Positions 17,236 to 27,219 of a stretch of DNA of 64,000 nucleotides are shown here, in pieces. A program made the position numbers and the translations under genes. The notes under the pieces are model-generated. The model saw only the letters and a list, made by a program, of their open reading frames with translations, made no database searches and had not been told where the DNA came from. Within the stretch, counting starts at the first letter, position 1. Each line of letters starts with the position of its first letter. The DNA is taken from positions 834,001-898,000 of the forward strand of contig NZ_CP098755.1 of the NCBI RefSeq assembly GCF_023746555.1, given 5' to 3'. This DNA is from Brevibacillus ruminantium. Lineage in GTDB: Bacteria > Bacillota > Bacilli > Brevibacillales > Brevibacillaceae.

Positions 17236-18123
17236 ATGAGCGAGCTCAACAAAACGATTCCTGTCCGTTCGATATGGCGGAAGGAAAGGTCTCTGCCCCG
17301 CTTTGAACTGCTGGACAAGATCATGCAAAAAAGAAAAGCGAAATACAGCTTTTTCATGATGCTTGGGATCATGATCATTGGGATTATTGGTCCATGGATT
17401 GCTCCCCACGATCCGACCAAAACATATTACGAGGCATTCATGCAGGGACCCTCGGCGGAATTTTGGCTTGGGACGGATGCCATCGGTCGTGATATTTTAT
17501 CGCGCCTGCTGCATGGAACCAGAGTGACGTTAACGGTAGCTGTGATGGCCTCTGCGATGACGTTTGTCGCCGGAACGCTGATCGGTGTAACCAGCGCCTA
17601 TCTGGGAGGAATTTTTGACAACGTGATGATGAGGATCATGGACGTTTTGCTTGCACTGCCGGGGATTGTACTGGCCTTGGCGATTGTAGCAGCACTGGGA
17701 CCCAGTCAGGAAAATGCGATGATTGCGATCGGGATCGCATCAATACCCGGTTTTGCCATCTTGGTTCGCGGAGCAGCTCTAACTGTCAAAGGCTCAGGGT
17801 ATGTGGAAGCGAGCCGGTCAATCGGAAGCTCCAACTGGTGGATTATTATCAACCAAATGATTCCGAATATTTCGAATGTACTGATCGTTTATACGACGAT
17901 GTTCATTGGAGGTGCAATTTTAGGTACGTCTGCACTCGGGTTTATTGGACTGGGAGCTCAACCCCCGACTCCCGAATGGGGAACGATGCTGAGTGAAGGC
18001 AAGGATTACTTGCGGGAAGCATGGTGGCTGGCGACGTTTCCGGGACTGGCGATTACGATTGTTGTCTTTACCGTCTACATGCTAGGCGATACCCTGCGCG
18101 ATATTTTTGATCCGAAATCGTAA
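17236..18123 (+). CDS. Peptide ABC transporter permease, OppC/DppC type
   Basis: A 295-residue partner permease beginning 1 nt after the previous stop codon, with GGGAGG at 17221-17226. An earlier in-frame start at 17170 has no ribosome binding site and would overlap the upstream gene. The N-terminal OppC segment precedes helix 1 (SFFMMLGIMIIGIIGPWIAPHDP), followed by the WLGTDAIGRDILSRLLHGTR motif that marks this family. The EAA loop is YVEASRSIGSSNWWIIINQMIPNI. It ends GDTLRDIFDPKS, a standard DppC/OppC terminus. Complete. Confidence 0.94.
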   Translation: MSELNKTIPVRSIWRKERSLPRFELLDKIMQKRKAKYSFFMMLGIMIIGIIGPWIAPHDPTKTYYEAFMQGPSAEFWLGTDAIGRDILSRLLHGTRVTLTVAVMASAMTFVAGTLIGVTSAYLGGIFDNVMMRIMDVLLALPGIVLALAIVAALGPSQENAMIAIGIASIPGFAILVRGAALTVKGSGYVEASRSIGSSNWWIIINQMIPNISNVLIVYTTMFIGGAILGTSALGFIGLGAQPPTPEWGTMLSEGKDYLREAWWLATFPGLAITIVVFTVYMLGDTLRDIFDPKS

Positions 18124-18171
18124 GGCCGCGAACGAAAAGTCGGCTTCCATTCATTTGCAAGGAGGAGAAAC

Positions 18172-19162
18172 ATGACAAACGTGCTGGAAGTATCCGGTTT
18201 GACAACCACGTTTGCAAAAAATGAAAAGGCTTTCAAGGTAGTGGACGATCTTTCTTTGTACGTGGAGAAGGGGGAAGCCTTGGGCATCGTAGGGGAGTCT
18301 GGCTGCGGGAAAAGTGTCGCCTCGCTCTCGATGATGCGCTTGCTTGGGAAAAACGGACAAATCGGGGGAAGCATTCAGTTAAACGGCAAGGAAATACTGG
18401 CGTTGGACGAAAAAGAGATGCAGAAAATCAGGGGAAAAGAAATGGCGATGATTTTCCAAGAGCCGATGACCTCTCTCAATCCTGTTTTGACCATCGGCAA
18501 GCAAATGAGTGAAGGAATCGAAAAGCATGAAGGAATGAAGCGCGCCCAGGCAAAGGAGAAAGTTGATCAAGCTGCTTACACAGGTAGGAATCTCACGGGC
18601 CAGTGAAATCTACCACGAGTACCCACATCGCTTGTCGGGAGGGATGAGGCAGCGTGTCATGATTGCGATGGCAATTGCCTGCAGCCCGAAGCTACTCATA
18701 GCGGATGAACCGACGACGGCTCTCGATGTGACGATTCAGGCGCAAATTCTCGATTTGATTCAAAAAGTACGCATGGAGATGGGCATGTCGCTGATCATGA
18801 TTACTCACGATTTGGGTGTGGTCGCCGAGACATGTGACCGGGTTATGGTGATGTATGCCGGGCAGGTGATTGAATCGGCAGATGTGCGATCCCTGCTGCG
18901 CAACCCGAAGCATCCGTACACCATCGGGTTGATCCAGTCGAGTCCGCACAAAGCCAAAGGACAAAAGCGTCTGAACAGCATCGCTGGTAGCGTGCCGGCT
19001 CCGGACGAATATCCCAAGGGCTGTCGCTTTGCCCCGCGCTGTGACAAAGTCATGCCTGTCTGTCTTGAACAGAATCCGCGGCTGATGGCGGTGGACCAGC
19101 AGTCCCAGTGCAGATGCTGGCTGTATGAGGAAAATAGCGAGAGATCGGCGGTGAATGTATGA
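18172..19162 (+). pseudogene. Peptide ABC transporter ATPase, OppD/DppD type, frameshifted
   Basis: The first frame (18172-18606) has Walker A GESGCGKS and Q-loop FQEPMTSLNP. Near 18563 the reading frame is lost. The second frame, entered there ([31 protein letters not shown]), carries the ABC signature, Walker [14 protein letters not shown], and the oligopeptide-type C-terminal extension with cysteines ([15 protein letters not shown]). Removing one T from the TT at 18563-18564 yields an uninterrupted 329-residue protein reading [13 protein letters not shown] single-base insertion, or a sequencing error, is therefore the cause. If real, the transporter would lack one of its two ATPases unless OppF-like protein or slippage compensates. 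The flanking genes show no decay. Confidence 0.9.
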
Positions 19163-20115
19163 CGACGCCAATCTTGGAAATAAAAAATTTGCAAAAACGG
19201 TTTCTATTGGGCAAAGGATGGTTCCAGCAACCGACCTACGTCCATGCAGTGAACGGAGTGAATCTAACCGTAAACGAAGGAGAAACATTAGGGATTGTCG
19301 GGGAGTCAGGCTGCGGAAAGTCGACGCTGGGAAGGTGCATATTGCGCCTGATAGAGCCGACTGAGGGAGAGATTGTTTTTCAAGGCAAAAACATACGGAC
19401 CTTTCGCAAAGCAGATATGCACAACATCCGGCGGAACATGCAGATGGTGTTTCAAAATCCGTTTGATACGCTCAATCCCAAGCTGACCATCCAGCACATT
19501 TTAACCGAGCCGCTGATTGCCCATCGCATACCCAGAGAACAGCGAAAAGCACTGCTTGAAGAGACGATTGAAATTGTCGGCTTGAGCAAAAGGCATCTCA
19601 CACGCTATGCCCACGAATTTTCAGGGGGACAAAGACAGCGGATCGGGATTGCACGGGCATTGATGCTCAGACCAAAGGTGATTATTGCCGACGAGCCAGT
19701 GTCCGCTCTGGATGTGTCGATCCAATCGCAGATTCTCAATCTGTTGCAGGATTTGCAAGAGCAGTTTTCTCTGACGTACCTCTTTATTTCTCATGATTTA
19801 AGTGTTGTTGAACATATTGCCGACAGAGTAGCCGTCATGTACTTGGGAGAAGTCATTGAGCAGGCGAAAAAAGAAGAGCTGTTTCGCAAGCCGTTGCACC
19901 CGTACGCGCAATCGCTGTTATCCGCTGTTCCAGTCTCTGATCCAGATGAAAAAAAGGAACGGATTATATTAACAGGAGACTTGCCCTCGCCCTCCAATCC
20001 TCCTGCGGGCTGCAAATTTCACCCGCGCTGCTGGGCGTGCATGGACGTATGCAAAAAGGAAGTGCCAGCTTTAAAAGAAGTAGAGGGAAGAATGGTTGCT
20101 TGTCATCTCTATTAG
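19159..20115 (+). CDS. Peptide ABC transporter ATPase, OppF/DppF type
   Basis: A 318-residue ATPase whose ATG overlaps the stop of the preceding gene by 4 nt. Motifs: Walker [11 protein letters not shown]-loop [11 protein letters not shown], signature [15 protein letters not shown], Walker [15 protein letters not shown], switch histidine [10 protein letters not shown]. The C-terminal oligopeptide extension includes [17 protein letters not shown]. It powers uptake through the two permeases, normally as a heterodimer with the OppD-type subunit encoded just upstream. It appears complete. Confidence 0.95.
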   Translation: MTTPILEIKNLQKRFLLGKGWFQQPTYVHAVNGVNLTVNEGETLGIVGESGCGKSTLGRCILRLIEPTEGEIVFQGKNIRTFRKADMHNIRRNMQMVFQNPFDTLNPKLTIQHILTEPLIAHRIPREQRKALLEETIEIVGLSKRHLTRYAHEFSGGQRQRIGIARALMLRPKVIIADEPVSALDVSIQSQILNLLQDLQEQFSLTYLFISHDLSVVEHIADRVAVMYLGEVIEQAKKEELFRKPLHPYAQSLLSAVPVSDPDEKKERIILTGDLPSPSNPPAGCKFHPRCWACMDVCKKEVPALKEVEGRMVACHLY

Positions 20116-20164
20116 GTGCATGCGGCGAAAATAGAAAAACAATTGGCGGAGGTGTCATGGATCG

Positions 20165-21271
20165 ATGTTGGACTCGCGTTTAACCAAATTGGCGGATGTG
20201 CTGGTGAACTATTCGACTCAAGTACAGCCCGGAGATCATGTACTGATTGAGGCAATTGAAATTGACACACCATTGATCAAGGAGCTGGTGAAAGCTGTTC
20301 ATCAGGCAGGCGGACACGCTCATGTAAATCTGCAGGATCATTCTGTACAACGTCAGTTGTTGTTGTACGGAGATGCCATGCAGTTTAAGACTTGGGCAGA
20401 GATTGATCAATTTCGGATGGAGAAGATGCAAGCCTTTATCCTCATCGAGGGTGGAAACAACATCAACGAACTCTCGGATGTGCCCGACGAGCAGATGAAG
20501 CTGTTCGCTTCTTTTGCTAAAACAGTACGCCAGGTGCGGCTCCAGAAAAAATGGGTGTATCTGCGCTATCCCAATCCCGCTGTGGCACAGCTCGCGAACA
20601 AGAGTACAGAGGCTTTTGAAAAATTCTTCTTTGATGTCTGCACGATGGATTATGCCAAAATGGCCAAGGCTATGCTGCCACTAAAAGAGCTGATGGAAAA
20701 AACAGACCGAGTGAAAATCATTGGATCCGGCACAGAGCTTGCTTTTTCGATCAAAGGAATCCCGGCAGTTTTGGGCGCAGGCGAAAAAAATATTCCCGAT
20801 GGTGAAGTGTTCACGTGTCCGGTTCGTGAATCGGTAAACGGTGTCATCACCTTTAACACGCCATCTCCCTATCAGGGCTTTACGTTTGAGAATGTGCGGC
20901 TGGAGTTTGCAAACGGAAAGATCGTAAATGCGACAGCCAATGATACGAAACGTCTGGAAGGCATTCTGGATACGGATGAAGGGGCACGGTATATTGGCGA
21001 GTTTGCGATTGGCGTAAATCCTTTCATACGAGAACCGATGAAGGACATTTTGTTCGACGAAAAAATTGATGGCAGCTTCCATTTCACACCAGGACAATGC
21101 TATGACGATGCTTCGAACGGAAACAATTCCAACATTCACTGGGATATGGTCATGATCCAACGGCCGGAGTACGGCGGAGGGGAAATCTGGTTCGATGATC
21201 GGCTGGTCCGCAAAGATGGACGCTTCGTGCTGCCGGAGCTGGAACCACTCAATCCTGAGAATTTGCGATAG
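20165..21271 (+). CDS. M29 family aminopeptidase (AmpS/aminopeptidase T type)
   Basis: A 368-residue metalloaminopeptidase of family M29, which removes N-terminal residues from short peptides in the cytoplasm. The metal ligands known for the family can be placed: E214 (NIPDGEVFTCPV), E279 (YIGEFAIGVNP), H306 (GSFHFTPGQ), and H325 with D327 (NIHWDMVM). GGAGG at 20148-20152 is 12 nt before the ATG, a little far, but the downstream TTG is farther. Placement right after the transporter points to trimming of imported peptides. Length is slightly short of the usual 400-410. Confidence 0.93.
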   Translation: MLDSRLTKLADVLVNYSTQVQPGDHVLIEAIEIDTPLIKELVKAVHQAGGHAHVNLQDHSVQRQLLLYGDAMQFKTWAEIDQFRMEKMQAFILIEGGNNINELSDVPDEQMKLFASFAKTVRQVRLQKKWVYLRYPNPAVAQLANKSTEAFEKFFFDVCTMDYAKMAKAMLPLKELMEKTDRVKIIGSGTELAFSIKGIPAVLGAGEKNIPDGEVFTCPVRESVNGVITFNTPSPYQGFTFENVRLEFANGKIVNATANDTKRLEGILDTDEGARYIGEFAIGVNPFIREPMKDILFDEKIDGSFHFTPGQCYDDASNGNNSNIHWDMVMIQRPEYGGGEIWFDDRLVRKDGRFVLPELEPLNPENLR

Positions 21272-21288
21272 AACGAGGGAAGCGGGGC

Positions 21289-22290
21289 ATGAAACATATG
21301 ATTGACGCTCATTTTGATCTGCTGATGGATGTGGCTATCCAACGGGAGTACGGCAGAAAAAACGTCATTGTATCGGATTATTTGTCTGACTTTTTGGCAG
21401 GCGGGGTGCAGACCATCGTCGCTGCCATTTATATCGACAGCAAATTTTTACCGGAGATGGGACTGCGTAAGGCACTCCAGCAAATCAGCGCGCTGCACGC
21501 TGAGGTGGAAGAGGCGCCGGATAAAATCATGGTATGTAAGAGTGTGGATGATATCGAAACCGCTAAGAAGACAGGGAAAGTCGGCTTTGTCCTCTCTCTG
21601 GAAGGAGCTGATCCGCTGTACAACGACCTCAGCTTGCTCCGAATTTTCTATGAGCTTGGCGTGCGTTTTATGGGACTCGTCTGGAGCAGACGCAATTTCG
21701 CAGGAGACGGCAGCCACTTTTCTCCGGTACGTGAAGGGAAAAAGGGAGGCATTACCGAGTTCGGCGTGCAACTGATCGAAGCAGCGGAAGCGATGGGGAT
21801 GATCATCGATGTCAGTCATCTAAACGACGAAGGCTTTTGGGATGTCATGGAGATTGCCAAAAAACCGATTATCGCTTCCCATTCCAACTGTCGGTCACTC
21901 GCTGGCTCCATGCGCAATCTGACAGATGAGCAAATCAAGGCGATTGCCTCGACTAACGGGGTGATCGGGATTAATGGCGTTAACATTTTTGTAGCCGATA
22001 GCGATGACAAGTCCGATCTGGAACATCTGCTGAACCATGTGGATCATGTCGCAGCACTCGTAGGGGTAGAGCACATCGGAATCGGACTGGATATTATCGA
22101 GCCATTCATGAAGTACGATTCTCCGATTGCTCTCGCTGAGGCATCGCGGAAGGATTTTGATGTGGTGAAAGGACATAGCATGGTACCTGAGCTGGTCAGT
22201 GCTCTTGCCAATCGAGGGTATACAGATGAATCCATCGAGCTGATCATGGGCAAAAACTTTATTCGCGTGTATCAGCAAGTCTGGAAATAA
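21289..22290 (+). CDS. M19 family membrane-dipeptidase-like zinc dipeptidase
   Basis: A 333-residue enzyme of peptidase family M19. Ligands of the binuclear zinc site are visible: H8-x-D10 (DAHFDLL), E105 (SLEGADPL), H177 (DVSHLN) and H198 (IASHSNCR), with the IGIGLDI strand near the C-terminal end. Bacterial M19 enzymes have no membrane anchor, and none is seen here. They often accept dipeptides with a D-residue at the C-terminus, and the mammalian enzyme opens some beta-lactams. Downstream of M29 by 17 bp. It would finish the breakdown of imported peptides, possibly those with D-amino acids. Confidence 0.93.
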   Translation: MKHMIDAHFDLLMDVAIQREYGRKNVIVSDYLSDFLAGGVQTIVAAIYIDSKFLPEMGLRKALQQISALHAEVEEAPDKIMVCKSVDDIETAKKTGKVGFVLSLEGADPLYNDLSLLRIFYELGVRFMGLVWSRRNFAGDGSHFSPVREGKKGGITEFGVQLIEAAEAMGMIIDVSHLNDEGFWDVMEIAKKPIIASHSNCRSLAGSMRNLTDEQIKAIASTNGVIGINGVNIFVADSDDKSDLEHLLNHVDHVAALVGVEHIGIGLDIIEPFMKYDSPIALAEASRKDFDVVKGHSMVPELVSALANRGYTDESIELIMGKNFIRVYQQVWK

Positions 22291-22310
22291 CAATGAAAAG
22301 GGAATGAGCA

Positions 22311-23642
22311 ATGATCATTAGAATAGCGGCAATCTCTTCGGAAGAATTCGTACCAAGGATTAGAAAGAATATCCATGCAGACGCAAATATTCATCTGACG
22401 ACGTACACATACCAGAATCCAAAAGAGAGTACGGCTTTGCTTGACCTCATTGATGATTGTGACGTACTGCTGTTTGCTGGGCCGCTGCCGTACTTTTTTG
22501 CCAAAGAAAAGGCGGAACAAAAAAAGTGGCCAGCGGTGTACATTCCATCTGATGAGTATACGATTTCACTTTCGCTGTTTCATACGATGCTGCATGTCCC
22601 GGGGGGATTGGACCGGATTTCCATCGATGTGCCAAAGGCTGCGTATATCGAGAAGGTAGCAGAAGAATTGGGCATTCAGCCTACGTCTTGGTTCGTAACG
22701 GACTACAGCGAGATAGTCGAAGAAGGCGGCACCAGATTTGACGCCGAGGAAGTCATCCATTTTCACAAGGAGCATTGGGAGAGAGGGGAGAGCAAATTTG
22801 CCCTGACCGGTGTTGATTATGTGTATACGCGCCTGTGTGAGCTGAATATTCCCTGCGCCCCGCTCATCGTTCCAGACAAAAATATTCGGGATGCTATCCA
22901 GCAAGCGGTGGCGTATGGGCAACTGAAAATTAGCAAAAATTCGCAGATAGCGGTGGGCATCGCTACGATCAATCAGACGGGCGGCGCAGGCTTTCAGGCA
23001 GAAAGCCAAATGCAGGACGCCACGATCATCTTGCTCCAAGAGCTGCTTGAGCTGGTTAAAGAGACCGATGCCTCTATTCAAAAGCTCGGGATGGATCAAT
23101 TTATTATTTACGGGACGAGAGGCAGTATTGAGCAAATGATGGAATACGGCAAGATTGCCCATGTATTGGAAAATGTCAGTCATCTGTGCAAGGTCACGGT
23201 CACGATGGGCTTTGGGTTCGGTCTCACAGCGAAGGAAGCGGAAGCAAACGCGCGAATCGCGATCTATCATGCGCGAAACACGCAAGAAAGCAATGCTTAT
23301 CTCGTGACAGATGAAAAAGAAGTCATCGGGCCTGTGAACACTGAGGCGAAAACTTTTCATTTAAAAAGCGAAAACAAGGCCATTTTGGAGATTGCCGAAA
23401 AGTCAGGCTCGAGTGTCGCTACCATAAATAAGCTGATCCAGTATGTAAAGCTGCGACGGGACAATCGGTTTACAGCGACTGACCTGGCCGAATACCTCCA
23501 GATCAGCAGACGAAGCTCAGAGCGAACCGTAAAAAAACTGATCGATCATCAAGTGATTGAAGTGGTTGGCGAGGAGCAGCCGTATCAACAAGGACGTCCC
23601 CGCGCTGTGTATCGCTTCAACCACCATTTACTCTCTCGTTAG
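22311..23642 (+). CDS. Transcriptional regulator with GTP-cyclohydrolase-III/GGDEF-like sensor and HTH
   Basis: A 443-residue probable regulator. The N-terminal part (1-160) resembles a receiver or substrate-sensing alpha/beta domain (CDVLLFAGPLPYFFAKEKAEQ). The middle (about 205-340) carries features of the nucleotidyl-cyclase/GGDEF fold seen in GTP cyclohydrolase III: MGFGFGLTAKEAEANARIAIYHA. The C-terminal 90 residues hold a winged helix-turn-helix (RFTATDLAEYLQISRRSSERTVKKLIDHQVIEVVGEE). No GGDEF active-site loop is visible. The gene is inside the operon, between the dipeptidase and the two binding proteins, so it likely controls them in response to a nucleotide or amino-acid signal. The family assignment is from memory of similar proteins; moderately sure. 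Confidence 0.65.
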   Translation: MIIRIAAISSEEFVPRIRKNIHADANIHLTTYTYQNPKESTALLDLIDDCDVLLFAGPLPYFFAKEKAEQKKWPAVYIPSDEYTISLSLFHTMLHVPGGLDRISIDVPKAAYIEKVAEELGIQPTSWFVTDYSEIVEEGGTRFDAEEVIHFHKEHWERGESKFALTGVDYVYTRLCELNIPCAPLIVPDKNIRDAIQQAVAYGQLKISKNSQIAVGIATINQTGGAGFQAESQMQDATIILLQELLELVKETDASIQKLGMDQFIIYGTRGSIEQMMEYGKIAHVLENVSHLCKVTVTMGFGFGLTAKEAEANARIAIYHARNTQESNAYLVTDEKEVIGPVNTEAKTFHLKSENKAILEIAEKSGSSVATINKLIQYVKLRRDNRFTATDLAEYLQISRRSSERTVKKLIDHQVIEVVGEEQPYQQGRPRAVYRFNHHLLSR

Positions 23643-23855
23643 TGAAAACGAATATGTCCCGGTTGTTCCAGGTGAAGGAGCAATCCGGGACCACCTCCAT
23701 ACCATTCTACTTGAACTCATCTACGAATCGACTCCTGCCAGCACTATCTACTAACCCGTCAAAAAGCACAAATGAAATTTGCGACTATATAGCGACGTTA
23801 GTCACGTAAGCCATTGCTTTACCCAATAAAACAATGCAAAAAAAGGAGGCACGCA

Positions 23856-25496
23856 ATGTTGCGAAAAAATTTGGATTGCCGCATCAAATACGTCCTGTTT
23901 GCTTGTTTACTCGCCTTTTCAGCAGCGGGGTGTACATCTACACCTCCACCCGCCAAAAACGTGGAGCAACAACCAAAAGCGACTGTCAGCCTAACACCAA
24001 AAACGGGCGGAACAATCACAATCGGGTTTCAAGCGGAGCCAGATACGTTAGACTCGCAAAAAACAGCCTTGTCAGCGGGCAATTTCGTAGGCGGCTTACT
24101 GGGGGGAGCCTTGATGGTTCTCGACCCGTACACCTTTGAGCTGAAGCCTCATCTCGCTGAATCGTACACGGTCTCCGAGGATGGAGTGACCTTGACGTTC
24201 AAGCTGCGCCCGGGAGTGAAATTCCATGATGGAACACCGTTGACTGCATCTGTCTTTAAGCAAAGCATAGAGCGAGCCATTGATCCAAAGACCGCTTCAC
24301 CGGTGACGGGACAAGAGCTGACCACAATCGAATCCGTTGGTGCACCTGATGACTCTACGCTGATTCTTCAGCTGAAGCAGCCGTCAGCACCGCTGCTCAG
24401 TGCCTTGTCTTACGGGGGGTATCAACAGCCGATTTCGATGGAGGCGCTGAAGAAATACGGAAGTGATTTTGGACGAAATCCAGTCGGGGTCGGACCTTGG
24501 AAGTTCGAGAGCTGGAAGACAGGGGAATCCATTACGCTGATCCGCAATGATGACTATAAATGGAGCGCACCGTTTGTGGAAAATCAGGGACCTGTGCGTC
24601 CGGATAAGCTCGTCATCAAGTTCATCAAAGACACGCAGACCTTGATGGCTGCACTGGACAGCGGAACGATCGACATCGCGGGTGTACCTGCCAAGGACGT
24701 GAAGAAGTACAAGAATCATAAAGATTTCACCGTTTTGGAAGGAATGCAGCCGGTTGTGAACCTTATCGGCATGAATTTGGAAAATGAGATTTTGCGGGAT
24801 GTCCATGTACGCAAAGCGATCAATCTGGCGATCAACAAGGAAGCGCTGATCATCGCAGATTTGCAGGGAGAAGGAGTGCCAGTCTACGGACCGATCCCGC
24901 CTACTATGTTTGGCTACGACAAAGCGGTAGAGGAGTATGGCTACAAATACAACAAAGAAGAAGCGATTCGATTGCTGGAGGAGTCCGGCTGGAAGCTGGG
25001 AGGGCAAGGAATCAGAGAAAAGGACGGAAAAGTGCTCAGCCTCACGATGATCATCGACGATCCTAAGCCAGGAAATCAGCTTGTGCAAAGCATGTTGAAG
25101 GAAATTGGCATCGATCTGAAAATTCAAAGCTACGAAATGGCCACCGCCCATGCACAGGCCGTAAAAGGCGAATTTGATTTGATGGCAACCGATCACGGGA
25201 GCATAGATCCGAATATTTTGGAGCTGTTTTTACATTCCAACCAAATCGGCGGCTTGAACTTTTTCCGTGTGAATCATAAAGAGCTGGATAGCCTGCTGGA
25301 AAAAGGTTCAATAACAACAGACAGTCAGGAAAGGCAAAAAATATACGCGGCCATCCAGAAGCTCGTCGTGGAGGAGGCTTATTGGATTCCGCTGTATTCT
25401 GCGAAGACGTTCCAGGTTATCAGCAATCGCATTCAAGGGGTCAAGCCTAACCCGCTTGCGACACTTACCATACAGGATATGTGGGTAAACGAATGA
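23856..25496 (+). CDS. Peptide-binding lipoprotein, family 5 (copy 1)
   Basis: An extracellular solute-binding protein of family 5 (OppA/DppA type), 546 residues. The start at 23856 follows AAGGAGG at 23843-23849; an upstream ATG at 23814 has no such site. The signal peptide ends in a lipobox, AFSAAGC, with Cys26 as lipid anchor, followed by a proline-rich linker. The fold signatures are LAESYTVSEDGVTLTFKLRPGVKFHDGTPLTA and NPVGVGPWKFESWKTGESITLIRNDDYKW. A 213-bp gap before it may hold a separate promoter. It presumably delivers peptides to the permeases encoded 7 kb upstream. Confidence 0.93.
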   Translation: MLRKNLDCRIKYVLFACLLAFSAAGCTSTPPPAKNVEQQPKATVSLTPKTGGTITIGFQAEPDTLDSQKTALSAGNFVGGLLGGALMVLDPYTFELKPHLAESYTVSEDGVTLTFKLRPGVKFHDGTPLTASVFKQSIERAIDPKTASPVTGQELTTIESVGAPDDSTLILQLKQPSAPLLSALSYGGYQQPISMEALKKYGSDFGRNPVGVGPWKFESWKTGESITLIRNDDYKWSAPFVENQGPVRPDKLVIKFIKDTQTLMAALDSGTIDIAGVPAKDVKKYKNHKDFTVLEGMQPVVNLIGMNLENEILRDVHVRKAINLAINKEALIIADLQGEGVPVYGPIPPTMFGYDKAVEEYGYKYNKEEAIRLLEESGWKLGGQGIREKDGKVLSLTMIIDDPKPGNQLVQSMLKEIGIDLKIQSYEMATAHAQAVKGEFDLMATDHGSIDPNILELFLHSNQIGGLNFFRVNHKELDSLLEKGSITTDSQERQKIYAAIQKLVVEEAYWIPLYSAKTFQVISNRIQGVKPNPLATLTIQDMWVNE

Positions 25497-25548
25497 CGTT
25501 TGTCCAGCCAGACGAACAATTCACTTGCAATCATGAGGGGGAGTCATT

Positions 25549-27186
25549 GTGGAGAAAAGAAGAAATTTTCGAGGGCGCATCTGGTATGTTTCACTCGTTT
25601 GCTTGCTCTTGCTGGCGGCGATCGGCTGCAGTCAGTCAGCAAGTCCGGCAGCGCAGGAGGGCACCCAGCCGGAGGGCGGGGGAGAACCAAAGGCGGGTGG
25701 TACGATCACACTCGGGCTATCGGCAGAGCCGGATACTCTCGATATACACAAAACGAATATGTCGGCGAGCGAGGTCGTGACGAGGCTGATTGGGGGAGCG
25801 CTCTTGTCCACCGACCCTGAAACGAAAGAGATCAAGCCGTATTTGGCGGAGTCGTACAGCATTTCCGATGACCAAAAGACTTGGACATTTAAAATCCGCT
25901 CGGGAGTGACCTTTCACGATGGCACACCACTGACAGCTGCTTCCTTTAAAGCGACCTACGAACGGGCGATGGCACCGGAAACGGCTTCTCCAGGAGTTGG
26001 CCCCTTGCTCAGTGTGATTGAAAAGATCTCTGCCCCGGACGACAAGACACTCATTCTTCAGTTGAAGGAGCCGTCTGCCCCGCTCTTGTCGTATCTGATT
26101 CAGCCGAATGTGACGCAGCCGCTGTCCATGACTGCCATCGAGAAGTACGGCAAGGAATATGGGCGAAATCCGGCGGGGGTCGGCCCGTGGAAATTCGAAA
26201 GCTGGAAGACAGGGGAATCGATCACGCTGGTCCGTAATGAAGCGTACAAGTGGGCAGAGCCTTTTGCCAAAGTTCAAGGACCACCTATGCCCGACAAGCT
26301 CGTTATCAAATTCATCAAGGATACGCAAACAACGATTGCTGCCTTGGAAAGCGGATCGATCGACATCGCTTCGATATCGGCAAAAGAAGTGAAGGATTAC
26401 AGGAGCAACGGCAAATTCGAGGTTTTGGAAGCGACGAAGCTGGGTGTGAATTTCATTCAGATGAATCTGGAAAATGAGATTTTGCAAGATCTTCGTGTAC
26501 GTCAGGCGCTAAACATGGCGCTCAACAAAAAAGCAATCATCCAGGCAGACCAGCAAGGAGAAGGAGAGAGTGCTTTCGGTCCACTGCCGCGGAAGATGTT
26601 CGGCTATGATCCTGCTGTCGAAACATACGGCTATCCGTTCAATGTGGAGGGAGCCAAAAAGCTCCTGGAGGACGCAGGCTGGATGACAGGTGCCGGGGGC
26701 ATCCGCGAAAAGGACGGGAAGCCGCTCAGCCTGCAGCTTTTAACCGCTATGAATACACAAGGAATTCCTTTGATACAAAGCATGCTGAAGGATATCGGGG
26801 TGGAGATCAAGGTGCAAAACGCCGAGCTGGGCAGTGTGCTGGATTTGTCAGCAAAGGGACAGTTTGATTTGAACGTACTGGGCTACACCGATCTGGACCC
26901 CGATATTTTGTATTTGTTTATGCATTCCAGTCAAATTGGCGGCCTGAATCACTCCCACATCCAGAATCCGCAGCTGGACGCTTTACTGGAGAAAAGCCGC
27001 ACGGTAGTCGACCCAGTTCAGAGACAGCAGATTTTTACGGAGATCCAAAAAATTGCGGTAGAGCAAGCCTACTGGATTCCGTATTCCGAAGAGAAAACCT
27101 TCCTGGCCGTGAATAAGCGTGTACATGGAATCAAGCTCGATGCGATGTATGGCATCATGCTGGGAGAGAGCTGGGTGGATCTGTAA
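25549..27186 (+). CDS. Peptide-binding lipoprotein, family 5 (copy 2)
   Basis: A 545-residue paralogue of the preceding gene, collinear along its length (for example NPAGVGPWKFESWKTGESITL matches almost exactly). GTG start with GAGGGGGA upstream (25536-25543). Lipobox LLAAIGC with Cys27. The second copy differs in the regions that contact the ligand, such as SISAKEVKDYRSNG and SVLDLSAKGQFDLNVLG, so it may widen the range of peptides taken up. Arranged directly downstream, 52 bp from the first. Confidence 0.93.
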   Translation: MEKRRNFRGRIWYVSLVCLLLLAAIGCSQSASPAAQEGTQPEGGGEPKAGGTITLGLSAEPDTLDIHKTNMSASEVVTRLIGGALLSTDPETKEIKPYLAESYSISDDQKTWTFKIRSGVTFHDGTPLTAASFKATYERAMAPETASPGVGPLLSVIEKISAPDDKTLILQLKEPSAPLLSYLIQPNVTQPLSMTAIEKYGKEYGRNPAGVGPWKFESWKTGESITLVRNEAYKWAEPFAKVQGPPMPDKLVIKFIKDTQTTIAALESGSIDIASISAKEVKDYRSNGKFEVLEATKLGVNFIQMNLENEILQDLRVRQALNMALNKKAIIQADQQGEGESAFGPLPRKMFGYDPAVETYGYPFNVEGAKKLLEDAGWMTGAGGIREKDGKPLSLQLLTAMNTQGIPLIQSMLKDIGVEIKVQNAELGSVLDLSAKGQFDLNVLGYTDLDPDILYLFMHSSQIGGLNHSHIQNPQLDALLEKSRTVVDPVQRQQIFTEIQKIAVEQAYWIPYSEEKTFLAVNKRVHGIKLDAMYGIMLGESWVDL

Positions 27187-27219
27187 GCAAGGCATCAGCA
27201 GAGAGATGGGGGATCGAGA

